In this document: positions 1-11,283 of the stretch, in pieces
Numbering within the stretch: the first letter of the stretch is position 1
How the letters are laid out: each line of letters opens with the position of its first letter
NCBI RefSeq assembly: GCF_016808095.1
Contig: NC_068976.1
Span: 25,886,371-25,950,370 of the forward strand
Direction: 5' to 3'
Source: Vigna angularis
Taxonomy: Eukaryota; Streptophyta; Magnoliopsida; Fabales; Fabaceae
DNA length: 64,000 nucleotides
Program-made: the position numbers and the translations under genes
The notes under the pieces: model-generated
What the model was told of the DNA's origin: nothing
Database searches by the model: none
What the model saw: only the letters and a program-made list of their open reading frames with translations

Positions 1-3000
1 CCCAGAACTTCTTCCCCTTTTCATATTACGAGACATTGACAGAAAAGAGATGGCTGTGTCCCTCAATTTTTTCCAGTTCAAGTTTTTATGTATATGTATA
101 CATAATCTATTAATATTAAAAATATTTTAAATTTTGAAATTTAAATATATATTTTTTTTATAAATTTTTTTTTTAATTAGCATTATTATTATATTGTTTT
201 GAAGACCAATATTCAATAAAAATTATATAAAATGATCTAGTGTATATTAAATATATGACTTTATATTATGCCAAGTAAAAAGTTGAAATTATATTTGTAC
301 AATACAATATAGTCGTATTTCTTAAGCACACTTTACTCAATTTTATAAACTTTTTACATTTTATTCATTATGATAATTTTTATAAGAAATTACATTAAAA
401 TGGTAAAATTTTCGGTTTTGGACGGAGAATTGTGTAGAAGAATTTTAATGGTAAAACGGTATTAAACTCAACGAAATATTTGGATAATTAAAGGCTAAAT
501 TGAATTAAAATATATTTCTAATGAGAAAAAAAATATGGTCTAATAAATATATTAAATAACACGGTTTAATAAAGTTTTTTTCTTTAAATTTTTTATTATT
601 ATGAAACCCTTAAAACCTACATTTACTTAGATTATTTTCACATATTATATCGAGAAGTTAGTAAGCTAGTTATTATTTATCATTTTGTTGTTATTAATTA
701 TACTCATCATGTAAATATTATTTTAATAAAACAAATGTTCAAGTACATATTGATCCTATAAATAAATTTAGTTTTTCTAAAGTGAATTTTCCTCTTACAA
801 TATAAAGAATCTCTTTCCAAACAAAAGAGCAATCAAACTATTATTAAGATCTTATCACCTATATTTACGTTCAAAATCTGGATAATATCAATATCTTTCT
901 TATTATCAAAGCTACAAAGTGTTTAAAGTAATGAGGATAGAGTTTTATTGTCCACAATAATTAAGATAATTTTTAAACATTAAAATCCTAACACATTATT
1001 TAATTTTACCTCAAAAGGATCAGATACATAAATGTAAACGAAACTAAGCGTTTATTTATGGAGGATCTACCATTATACCTGGTTGTAAGAAAGTGCCCCA
1101 GCAATTGTTTCCAGCTATTACTTTAAGCCAACTATGGAAATAATGTAACAGAGGTCCCCCTCAAAGTGAATTGAAGATTTGGGTAGGATTAAATGTTTTC
1201 TCGTTCACATTGCATCCATTTCTATAAAAAGGCATATATTGTTTTTGATGCAATAGAACCCTAACTAGGTGCCAGGTCCATCGTTAAGAAAGAAAGAAAG
1301 AATTAAATTTGTGTGAAGAAATAGACTTTAAATTTAATTTAATTTTATAAAATTGATTATAAAGTTAAGTTTATATATATAAATTCATCTTATATTATAT
1401 CTAATTATTTCTAATAAATGTGAAATGGTCTGTATTGACAACAATGACAATCACTTTTGTTAATGTTATACACTGGACAGCATTGTCATGTCTGATGTTA
1501 AAGCCGATTGGCAAGGGCTATGTTATATCATATACAGTCTCCACTCACAAGTCACATTCTTCATTGTTTGTTCATTATTGGATACCCAGAACCACTCAAA
1601 TTTATCTCATTATTCATCACTAATCGTAGATTAATACTATTAATATGATACACTAGGCTTGATTAATACAAACAGCAGCATTCAAAAGCATTAAAAACAC
1701 ACGTAAACGTGTTTTCTAACCTTTCACTTTTGATCCTTGTAATTTAGCCTATTTATAACTTTGTTTCCTTTAATTTTTTTTTCTTTCTAAAGTTATTGTT
1801 GTCATTTTTCTTTTTGTTTATATTAGGTCTCTCATTTCCTGAATTTTTTTTTTTAAAAAAATATTAGTAAGTTTGATTGATGTAATAGGAAAAAAATTAA
1901 ATTTATTAGACAAGATAATAAATTACAAAAACATCTTTGTTTAATTTAATAGAAATGAGTATTAATTAAAATTTAAATATATTAATTTATAAAATTAAAA
2001 ACTATTTTAAATTTATTTTATTGATAATGTTCCATCGAAAGACACAAATTTAAAAAATAACTAAATTTTTCATAATTTTATATTTCTATATAACTTTAAT
2101 TTAATTTATCAATATTATTTCAAAAGGGAAAAATAAAAATCATTGATATCAGAATAAGCAAATAGATTAAAAAATTTAAGATCATTTTAAAATACAATAC
2201 TTGCGGCATATTGACTAATGTATGTCCTTATGAAATATAGTAATTTGCAAATATTTATGAAATACAATTAATTTCTAATAAAATAATACACTTCAATCTT
2301 TGAATCGGTGTAAGGAATAGCTTAATTTTGTAATTTCAATTTTAATAAATGTTTTATGGACGTAGAAGTTAATTGCATTAAATAACAAGAATGATTGAGC
2401 ATATGCATAGGGTACAATGGATTATACACCTCATGTATGCCTGCAGATGACAATAAAGCATAGGTGCTTATTTTAGAATTGTTTTGGGATTTGATTGGAT
2501 TTGAAGAGAAATAGAGGTGAAATTGTGATTGTTTGGATTAAAGGAATGATAATAAGAAATAAAGGAAAATGATGGAAAAGTTTATAAAAAATTAGTGAGT
2601 GACGTGATGGATTAATAAATTAAAAAAGGTGTTTTAAATGATAGAAAAAAAATATTATTATTTTATTTTTGTATATAAAAATAATTTTAATTTAAAATAC
2701 AGTTAGTGTATAATATATTATAGTGAAACGTGAATAATTATTTTAAATTAAAAAATTAATATTGATAAAAATAAAACAATAGTTATGCATATACAATATA
2801 GTGAAAAGGTGAAAAAGCATTAAGGACAAAACAGTAATTGTGTTTAGATCGAGTTAACTTTTCTCTCAAATCTTGTCACTCGAGTGAAGATGAGTCTCAC
2901 CCTCACTCTTTATTAAGAGATTAATATTTTCATATATAAATCTAGAATTTACCTTGAACTTGTGGTGTGAAGGTTTGAATTATGTTACACATATATTAGT

Positions 3001-4681
3001 CATTGCATTGAATTCATGAAATTCAACCCTAATTAATCTTTAGCTAATTGAATAATATAAACTTCATTTATTAGTTTTGAATGCTTTGAAATTAGCATTA
3101 TAATTTGCAAAATTTGTATGAATCAATATTTACGTTCTTTCCAAATTAATTAGTAAGATTACACATAAGTTAAATACACACAAATCTCTTAAAAAACAAT
3201 ACTTATTTTCTTTTTAATTTACTACACCTATAAAAGAGATAACACTTTTGTTTTTGTGAATTATAAGTAACAGACTTACAATAAAAATAAGATATATATA
3301 ATTATATTACAAACTTCAAAACCCCAACCTTCGAGCCGATTCTTATGACTTTAAGGATAGCTATTCCCACTAAATTGTTGTAATGACTATATGATAAATT
3401 ATCTGTGTGAATGTCCCTGTATTATTGTTAGGGTGTAATCTCATTTATTATAAACTTGACTTTACTAATTAATTATTAAATAAGATTTCAAACTCTCATT
3501 AAGTAACATGGGAACTCATATTGCGTGTCAAAGTTAAATGACATGGTTATGGCTTTTTGCCTATCGCTATTTACAACATCCTATCTCAATTACTCAGTAA
3601 ATAACAGCAACGATAAGCTGGTGAAAATTAAAGTTTTTAACAACATCAAATTAACAGTAACTTATAATCATAATTATAGTAGTGCTAAACAAGCAAGACA
3701 CTGTTTACTTTGCCAATCAAAACCAAAATCTACATCAAGTTGGAAAGTTTCGTATTCGATTTGATCAAGTGATTCATAATGCACAGCATGGAATCAACTT
3801 GGCTGCTCTGACTAATCAAATCATCCATTAATATTAGCGTGTGGCAAAATTTCAAGTATTCTCTAACAGTAATATTAGTGAATCAATCGATAAGGAATAG
3901 TTCACATTAGAGATGAACAAAACTAAGTAAATTATAGTGAATTATGAATTAATTACATTATATTGAATAAAAAAATGAATTATCTATAATAAAAACTTAA
4001 TTATACTTTTTATTCATTAACTGTAATAAAAACTTGAATTATCAATAATAAAAACTTAAATTATGAATTAACTATGTTACATGAAACTTCTATATTGTTA
4101 ACTACTCGATTAAGTTTCAACTTGCTATCCCAACTGAATTCCACTAAATTTTGATCTTAATCTGTTTTGACATATTGTTCAACTTGTTTCGTCTTAGTTT
4201 TTGATTCGATTAAACTTTTTTCAACTTTTTAATTTTGTTGTTTGTAAGATAATTTATATTCTTAAATAAGAACAAATATTTCTTATCTACTTAGTTAACT
4301 TTTACTTTTTTTAAAAAAATAATAATAATTCAATTCAGTTTGATAGAAAAAAATAGTTTAGTTCAATTAAACTAATTTTCAGTTTAGATCTAATTAACTA
4401 TTGTTTATCTCAATATAATTTTTAACAGTACGTTTCAATTAATTTTATCCACCCCGATACACTTCATCTCATATATACTCTTCAAGAGTATTTCGTAAAT
4501 ACTCTTCATGAGTAAGAGTAGTTTTTGTTTTTGTTTTTCTTTCTTGGCACTTCCGGGTTTTCCTACAACACTGCACTTTTTGGCTTCCTGAACTCCTTTT
4601 TCTAAAGAAAGTGTCGGTAGCATATACATTGCCTAATGCCTATCCCTTTTTTTCTTTTTTTCCTTTGGACAACCTTGAAAT
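1..4681. other. AT-rich intergenic DNA, no gene seen
   Basis: Very AT-rich sequence with frequent stops in all frames. The only open stretches are short (about 1420-1623 and 3525-3764) and show no recognisable domain or plant coding bias. A degenerate copy of a dispersed repeat (see the entry at 44655) lies near 1325-1425. I see no RNA gene here. Confidence 0.6.
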
Positions 4682-5129
4682 CACTAGTACAAAAATGGTT
4701 TTTTATACCTCTTAAAAAAGGCTTTTTATACCTATTTTTTAATAGGTATAGAAACAAGGGGTATAGAAAGTTTTCGATCTTTTATACCTATTTTTGAATC
4801 GGTGTAGAAAGTTTTGCTTTTTATAGCTGTGTTATTCATAATAGGTATAAAAGTCTTATATTTACACCTAATACTATGAGAGCAGGTATAAAAAGTCCTC
4901 TAGAGAGAAAATTTTCTTTTTATACCTACTGGTGCTATAATAGGTGTAAAAAGTGACGTTTTTTTCTTAAAAATATTTTATTTGTATGTACTGCTATCCA
5001 TATTCAGACCTGCATAAGATTCAATCCCAAAATACAGTTTAAATAGTCAAATAACAAGTAAAATAATCAATATTGTTTTCATCAACACATCAAAATGTAA
5101 TATCTACTTAACAAAATTCCTAACTATAT

Positions 5130-5372
5130 TTACCTAACATAGTTACTTAACATATTACACATAAAATAGTTCCTAAACTCAAAATGTAATATTGAAACAT
5201 GCTCTCGAATAACTTCAGTTGGTAGTTTTCGCTCATTCAAACAATTAACACACGGACAATAGAATCTTCCGTTATTGTCTAGAACATTCATCTTTGCAAA
5301 TTCAAGAAATTGTTCTACTCCACTCTCATATTCATTTGTTGTACGTATCAAATTTATCTAACTCCGATCCAT
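5130..5372 (-). pseudogene. Broken N-terminus of CACTA transposase (transposase-associated domain)
   Basis: The minus frame from the ATG at 5370-5372 begins MDRS, then has a TAG at 5358-5360, then continues in the same frame for 73 residues. That part contains GVEQFLEFA, CPCVNC and EVIREHV, the order seen in the transposase-associated domain (Pfam Transpos_assoc) at the start of En/Spm TNP2-type transposases: G-x-FlxfA, CPCxxC, then a His-containing segment. In that family the fifth residue is normally Trp, so the TAG is a one-base change from the usual codon. No DDE core follows; only about 450 bp remain before the element end. A dead remnant that identifies the parent element as CACTA. Confidence 0.75.
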
Positions 5373-7107
5373 TGTTATCTGTGGAAGCAATCACCTTTAT
5401 AATAGTCAAAAGTATAAAAAATCAACTACATCTAAAAGAAGAGTCACATTTGTTACAACTAGATTGTCAGCTACTATCTTAATCCTTTGTAAACAAAGTA
5501 CATAGTGTAAGAATATGTTGATAAAATTAAGATAACCACCTGTTTGCAAAGGTGGATAAAATGATTAAGCAACAAGATAAATATCGCATGTCAACAAGTG
5601 TATCTTACTTATTATCAAAAGTAAATTTTATCAATCCAATTGGTAGATTTAATCTTCTTATAAAAAGTAGATCAAGTTTATAAGATAATATTACATAATT
5701 TAATAGTTTTTATGTAGTTTATTTTGCATAATAAAGCAGTTGAAAGTGTCTTTCTACAAAGTTTGGTACCTAGTATGAACTGATCTTATTCCTACGCACC
5801 AGTCAAGAAGGCTTTCTCCAATGTAGGGCAGTGGATTTGGGGAGGATGAAATTTACAGTCTTAAACTCTGGTCAGCCTCATGTTTTAAATTAGTTACAAA
5901 ATAACAACATTCCACAATCAGTTCAAAATTAAAAGAATCATGTTTCCTTAACTAATATCTCTTACCTTTATTATAATCACCAAAACTATGGTTGCCAAAA
6001 CCTCTAGAGATGCACATGAAGAAAATACATATTTCACTAACAAAATGGGCATCCTAATGACTTCCAAAACCACAAAAGAGGAGTTATTTCCAGGAGTTGA
6101 ACTCATGACTTCCAAGTCCATAAGCAGCAAATTTACTGTTGTATCAAGGCTAAAACAAAATTAAATCCAAATTTCATGAAGCCAAGCAATCATTCAATCG
6201 TGTTTCTTTATCTCACATTTGACCGTCTAAAATCTAACATCAACGTGCACAATATAAAACTGCTCAATCAATATAAGTTTTTTTAAGGAATATAACTTAA
6301 AAGATTGTATCTGAATACTCTCTCGTCTCACAAGGAAACACTTGTTATATAACTAAATGTTTTTAATTATCATTAAACCTTCATTTATTATTTGTTATGT
6401 TTAATTATTTTAATTTTAGATTAATTAATCATGTTTTTAACTGTAATTATAATATTGGTGTACTTTAGATCAAACTTTGGAACAAAAGTATAAGAAACTT
6501 TATAAGATGTAAACTAAGACATCAAATTTGATACGAAGTAATGATAGAAATATACCTTAATTTCATGGATATCTACTATATCACATCATATATCTTATAA
6601 ATTTATAAATTATATTCTCTCTATTCGTACATTAAGTGTTATGAATCTTATTGGTCTACATGAACATTATTTATACTTTTGTGATATTACAAAAGATTGT
6701 TTTGTAACAGCAGTTACTTTAAGTCCATAACTGTCAATGCCTTGTTGGATAAAAATGATAAGGTATGTGAATAAAAAGTAAATGTAAACCATTAACAGTG
6801 CCTAATGATGATTACCAGTTTGAGATTCCAATCATATATTCATTACAAGCCGAATTGAATGGCTCCTTAAATAAGCAAGCACTAATTTTGTTTGCTTTTC
6901 AAATTTCATAGAAATACGTCACATATATAGTGGGATGGGTATGAAGTTGTGACTTTTGAGTGTCTATCCAGAAACCAGAAAAACTGAGGCAGCAGAAAAG
7001 GCCAAAGTGAAGGAAATTTCCCAACAACAGATTAAATAAGGCTGTGATTAAATAAGGCGATCTCAACAACATATTAGAACTTAGAATCTTGTTTCCCAAC
7101 GATTTTT

Positions 7108-7187
7108 CTTAGAGAAATAAATCAATTCCCATGGCAGGTGGTTGAATGCTTAGAGAAATAAATCAATTCCCATGGCAGGTGGTTGAA
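7108..7187 (+). repeat. 39-bp tandem duplication covering a splice-acceptor region
   Basis: The same 39 bases, beginning CTTAGAGAAATAAATC and ending CATGGCAGGTGGTTGAA, occur at 7108-7146 and 7149-7187 without a mismatch (period 41). The second copy runs into the pyrophosphatase-like exon at 7179; the first stops after the first codons of that exon. This looks like a local duplication made during or after gene capture. Confidence 0.85.
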
Positions 7188-7244
7188 ATTTGCAAAGACA
7201 ATAAGGTCAAGTATGAGTTGGACAAGAAAAGTGGACTTATAAAG
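7179..7244 (+). pseudogene. Captured exon of cytosolic soluble inorganic pyrophosphatase
   Basis: Sixty-six bases, preceded by GGCAG (acceptor-like) and followed by GTGTGG (donor-like), translate to VVEICKDNKVKYELDKKSGL plus IK. Plant soluble pyrophosphatases (family I; hydrolysis of diphosphate to phosphate) carry VVVEI-x4-KVKYELDKKTGLIKV at the start of the catalytic fold, and this segment matches residue by residue, with a conserved Lys and Glu of the active-site region present. Nothing of the following metal-binding Asp motifs is visible downstream, so this is an isolated exon inside transposon A, not a gene. The parent assignment rests on 22 residues but the motif is distinctive. Confidence 0.68.
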
Positions 7245-8240
7245 GTGTGGTTTCGATTTTCATACTTTCATTCCCCTTCTTTCATTCCATATGCTTTGAT
7301 GTGTTTGAAAGAGATGAAAGACTTTCTTCTAATGGGGTAGCATTATCATCTATCATTGCTGCCTGTCTATACTAAAGCATAAATAACACACTAACGAAAG
7401 AGCTGAACAACTTAGGTTGATCGGGTTCTTTACTCATCTGTTGTCTACCCGCACAACTATGGCATAATATCAAAATTTCCTATGTGTTCGTTGTTTTATG
7501 AGTAGAAGTTGTTATTAAACACATTTTCAAACCTGATTGATATTCCCATAATTGCTTGATTTTAGAGGGAACAAGCAAGATCTCTCCCACTATGGTAAAA
7601 AAATCAACATCATACTTAGCAAACTTAGGAAGCAAATCATGTTTTGTAGACAACAGATTGGTCGGTAACTTAACTGGATATAACCTTTTATCTTTTATGG
7701 CAAGCAAACTTGACAAACTGAATTTTTGCATTTAAAACTAAAGGTGAACAGTAGAAAAGACTTGAAGTGGTTGCTAACATGTTAAGTACATTTTTTTTCT
7801 TTTCTATTTCAAAGGAGGCAGAGTATCATCATAGGCTTAGGAAATTGCTTCATATACCTTAAAACCTGTGACATCACTCAAAATTTCCAACCAGCCATTT
7901 TCACTTCGAAAATAGTATTCTCAACTATATTTCCCACGAACCATTTATAATATAAAGAAAATTGAAAATGAAGTTGGCAAGAGAATGAAAAATAAAGATA
8001 TAAAAATAAGGAAAGAGAGTTACCAAGTAAACTAATGGTGCAAATTTCTTAATTCAGTAGCATGCAATTCCTTTCCACAAGTCCTGAAAACAAGTAAAAA
8101 GGATGCCTAAGAATGAATTTCAGTCATGCTAAACAATTTTAAATCATTCAGTTATAGCATATTTTTCCAGTCCATTCCTTTAGCTCAATACCACGTCCAA
8201 GTCATGAGAATTTATATAATCAATAGGAGATTAGTTCTTA

Positions 8241-8294
8241 CTGTTTCATGCTGGTTAAATGTCTCTTTAAGATTGCTTCAACTTCTTCCCTAAC
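8241..8294 (-). other. Exon-like segment of unknown gene inside transposon A
   Basis: On the minus strand TTTACAG precedes an 18-codon open segment reading VREEVEAILKRHLTSMKQ, followed by TAAG. The acceptor-like border, open frame and charged helix-like composition suggest another captured exon, but I do not recognise the parent. A similar open segment in the same orientation lies at about 7860-7920 (ENGWLEILSDVTGFK followed by GTATAT). Both could be chance. Confidence 0.35.
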
Positions 8295-8811
8295 CTGTAA
8301 AGAGACCACATATTTGATTCTGACATCAACTATCAGTAAAAGTGGAACTAACATTTATATGATCAAAATCTAAGCACCCTACCTCAGATGAGAGAGAGAG
8401 AATTAACATAGGATATCTCTTAAAAAAAACACATCCAATTGTTCAATAATGAACTAGAAAGAGAATTCTGTTTTGCTGCATTACTGGACTTAACACTCAT
8501 TGCACAATATGAACAGTACTTCATCTTGTTGATTCATTTATCTCAAAAATATCACAGCATGAATGCAACACAAGGTATTTGCAGCCTGCAAAGCATGGTG
8601 TTACTCACAAACAATACTTTAATTGTCTGATTAAATTAATTCAATTATTCCAAGAAGCATAATCATGTCCAACTATCAAGAAATGCGCAAGAATATTAGA
8701 CAGATCATATCTTCATGAAACAACATAAACAGAAAAGAACATTAAAAATTAGAAACATAAATAAATGCAAGTATAATATAATCCATTATGTTATGAAAGA
8801 TAAAATTTATG

Positions 8812-9142
8812 TCAATCTTCTTCACCAGCTGTTGTAACCGTTCCGATCCTCCAGATCCCGCAACGTCTGTCAGCAGAATTAGCTTCTCGCGCCAAGCGCT
8901 GCAGCCAGTTCTCCAGCGACAGTGTCGGCGTTAATGTTGTAGGGTTGTCCGGAATCTTCAACGGCAACGACGACGGAGGTGACGACCGGGATGTGGTTGG
9001 TGTCGATGAGGGAGCAAAGGATTGTGGGGTCGACTCTGGCGACCTCGCCGACAAAGCCTAGATCGGCGACCTTGGGGCTGGGACGGGCGGTGAGGAGGCG
9101 GCCATCAAGGCCGGAGAGACCTACGGCAGTTGAACCAGATTG
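8812..9142 (-). pseudogene. Captured fragment of plastid N-acetylglutamate kinase
   Basis: Translation on the minus strand from about 9142 gives STAVGLSGLDGRLLTARP, then LGFVGEVARVDPTIL, then IDTNHIPVVTSV and YNINADTVAGELAAALGA. These are hallmark segments of plant N-acetylglutamate kinase, the amino-acid-kinase-fold enzyme that phosphorylates N-acetylglutamate in arginine synthesis. A one-base loss near 8880-8885 moves the continuation (LILLTDVAG) to the next frame, and LVKKIDI follows before similarity stops. Both protein ends are missing. The stretch is clearly more GC-rich than the rest of element A and sits just inside its right subterminal zone. It is a transduplicated, frameshifted fragment, not a working gene; whether antisense RNA is made from it cannot be told. 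Confidence 0.82.
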
Positions 9143-10054
9143 GCAACCCGCGTAAATGGCATGGTGGTGGCGAAGGCCAGAGGAAGGGAAAAAGCGATGG
9201 CTGTTGGGGTTTGGTTACGAATGGAAAAGAGGTTTTGGCTTTTAATATTACATTTTTGACACCGCTTTATTTTTACACCGGTTATAAGTTTAATAGGTAT
9301 AGACATATCTTTTTATTCCTATTTTTGAAGATAACCGGTGTAAAAATTTTTGTCATTTATTACAATTTTGCCACCTTATTATTTTTAATACCTATTTTAT
9401 ATATAATAGATATAAAAGAACTTATATTATTTACGATAATACCATCGCATCACTTTTTACACCTGATAGATTATCGCAGGTATAAAATATCGGTATAAAA
9501 AATGTATTTTGTACTAATGAATTAACCTTGTGTTCAAGCACATTATATGTATCTATCTCTATGATTATGCATCGGACAAACAAGATAAGATGTCTAAAAA
9601 ACTAAGAAACGTTTTATAACATGCATGCTATAATCTAACGAAAAAAACATACGGTTAACCTTGACCATAAGATAAGTAACTCTTCTTTCGTATAATAACA
9701 CACTAGTAAAAAAAAGGCTTTCTACAGCGCACATTATGCCACGGTTCAACGAAAACCGCAGCATAATGGTGCGCGGTGGCAGTTTTGTAAATAAAACGAA
9801 CATATATGCCGCGGTTCTACTGGGAACCGCGGCATATACCCCAGTCAACCATTGCCTTTGACGCCACGTATGAATAAAAAATTAAATAACAGGGTATATG
9901 CCGCGGTTCTCTGCACAACCGCGGCATATACCCTGCCAATTTATTGCAGGTGCTGACTGGGTCAGAGAATTTGAAAAGTTACAGGGGGTATATGCCGCGG
10001 TTCTCTGGGGAAACGCGGCATATACCCCTGTAACGTCTCATCTTCTCTGCCAGT

Positions 10055-10142
10055 CAGAGAATTTCAGAAGTTACAGGGGGTATATGCCGCGGTTCCCCAG
10101 AGAACCGCGGCATATACCCCCTGTAACTTCTGAAATTCTCTG
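10055..10142. repeat. Perfect palindrome, 41-bp arms, 6-bp loop
   Basis: 10055-10095 and 10102-10142 are exact reverse complements around the loop CCCAGA. The arm starts CAGAGAATTTCAGAAGTTAC and ends in CCGCGGTTC. It lies in the left subterminal zone of element B; a partly matching copy of the left arm, with its own hairpin, lies just upstream from about 9963. Confidence 0.93.
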
Positions 10143-10238
10143 AAAGGCAGTTGGGGAGACAGTTGTGTTGAAATAAATTTAAAACGAATTTGAAATATTT
10201 AGAGGAATATACCGCGGTTCGGAGGGCAACCGCGGTAT

Positions 10239-10548
10239 ATAGTTTAAAAATAATTTTAAAAATGCCATCTTCTACCGCGGTTGCCGCCGAACCGCGGCAT
10301 ATAGTTTCAAAATAATTTTAAAAATGCCATCTTCTACCGCGGTTGCCGCCGAACCGCGGCATATAGTTTCAAAATAATTTTAAAAATGCCATCTTCTACC
10401 GCGGTTGCCGCCGAACCGCGGCATATAGTTTAAAAATAATTTCAAAAATGTCATCTTCTACCGCGGTTGCCTCCGAACCGCGGCATATAGTTTCAAAATA
10501 ATTTTAAAAATGCCATCTTCTACCGCGGTTAAGTAGTGAACCGCGGTA
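10239..10548. repeat. 62-bp tandem array, five units, in element B
   Basis: Five consecutive units of 62 bp, each beginning ATAGTTT(C/A)AAAATAATTT and holding one hairpin of the form CCGCGGTTGCCGCCGAACCGCGG. Units two and three are identical; the fourth carries CTCC in the loop and the fifth a different loop (AAGTAGT). The array amplifies the subterminal hairpin. Confidence 0.9.
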
Positions 10549-10977
10549 GATTCCCCAGTTAGAGTTAAAAAATAAAACTTTGGAACAATATCGTCTTGTT
10601 CGCGCAGACACTCTGGACTTCGAGTTTTCTTCTCCCGTCGACCACCCATCTCAGTTCCTTGTTTCTTCACCGTTTAAACTCAAAATTGTTCGGTCATTTC
10701 CCATTTTTGACGATAAAAAACAGTTTTAGCCGATCAAAATCGTTTGAAACGCTTGTCATTCCTCTCTGCTGCCATTCCCCTTTGTTGCACCAAGCTTTTT
10801 CGCCGCCCCTGTTCCAGGTATTTATGCCCTTTTACATTCTTAACATGATTTCTTCATTAGTGTTAACTTTAACAAATTTTGATAACTTTAACAAATTTTG
10901 ATTTTTTCCCAAATGTTGAATTCATATACACTAATTAATATGAATTGTCTTTTGCAGAGATTCAAGACATTACTATA

Positions 10978-11024
10978 TGCAGGTCTGTTTTTGTGGTAGT
11001 GGATATCACAAAAACAGACCTGCA
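10978..11024. repeat. 18-bp-arm inverted repeat in the interior of element B
   Basis: TGCAGGTCTGTTTTTGTG (10978-10995) and its exact reverse complement (11007-11024) enclose an 11-bp loop. Unlike the surrounding hairpins it has no CCGCGG core. It follows a TTTTGCAG acceptor-like sequence near 10950. Confidence 0.85.
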
Positions 11025-11283
11025 ATTTTAAAAAACTGCAGGGGAATATGCTGCGGTTGTAACCCCAACCGCGGCATATAGTGGACAAAATTTTTTTTTT
11101 TTTAAAATGGATTTAGGCCGCGGTTCTTTGAACAACCGCGGCATATTCTGCAACTTATATACCGCGGTTCTGAACCGCGGCATAAAGTCTCTGACTTACT
11201 ATCGCGGCTGAATATGCCGCGGTTCGTAAACCGCGACGTATAGTGAAAAATAACCGCGGTAAAAGCCCCTCGCTGCACTAGTG

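Larger units (their letters stand above)
4682..9519. mobile_element. CACTA (En/Spm) DNA transposon A, non-autonomous, with captured gene pieces
   Basis: The left end reads CACTAGTACAAAA and the right end, read on the minus strand, CATTAGTACAAAA. Both are followed by T-rich sequence running into TATACC. The element is flanked by a perfect 3-bp duplication AAT (4679-4681 and 9520-9522), the length expected for CACTA elements. Subterminal zones at both ends (about 4700-4960 and 9240-9500) repeat TATACCTATT and its complement AATAGGTATA many times, often as hairpins, as expected of CACTA transposase binding regions. The interior holds only a broken transposase N-terminal domain plus host-gene fragments, so the copy cannot mobilise itself. 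It lies 181 bp from element B. Confidence 0.88.
9701..11283. mobile_element. CACTA-type element B, non-autonomous, CCGCGG hairpin-rich
   Basis: The left end is CACTAGTAAAAAAAAGGCTT; the right end on the minus strand is CACTAGTGCAGCGAGGGGCT. The flanking 3 bp are ACA on both sides (9698-9700 and 11284-11286). Subterminal sequence (about 9720-10560 and 11040-11270) is a succession of some 17 short hairpins with core TATGCCGCGGTT...AACCGCGGCATA. The interior (about 10560-11030) is non-repetitive with a possible donor (CCAG|GTATTT near 10816) but no transposase domain that I can recognise. About 1.58 kb long, so it would depend on an enzyme supplied from elsewhere. Confidence 0.85.

Noticed and set aside
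8812..9054. 80-residue minus-strand frame
   Set aside because: Partly a wrong-frame reading of the N-acetylglutamate kinase fragment; it becomes the right frame only after the frameshift.
10239..10548. Regular repeats that superficially look like a CRISPR array
   Set aside because: Units are tandem without unique spacers, inside a CACTA element of a plant genome.
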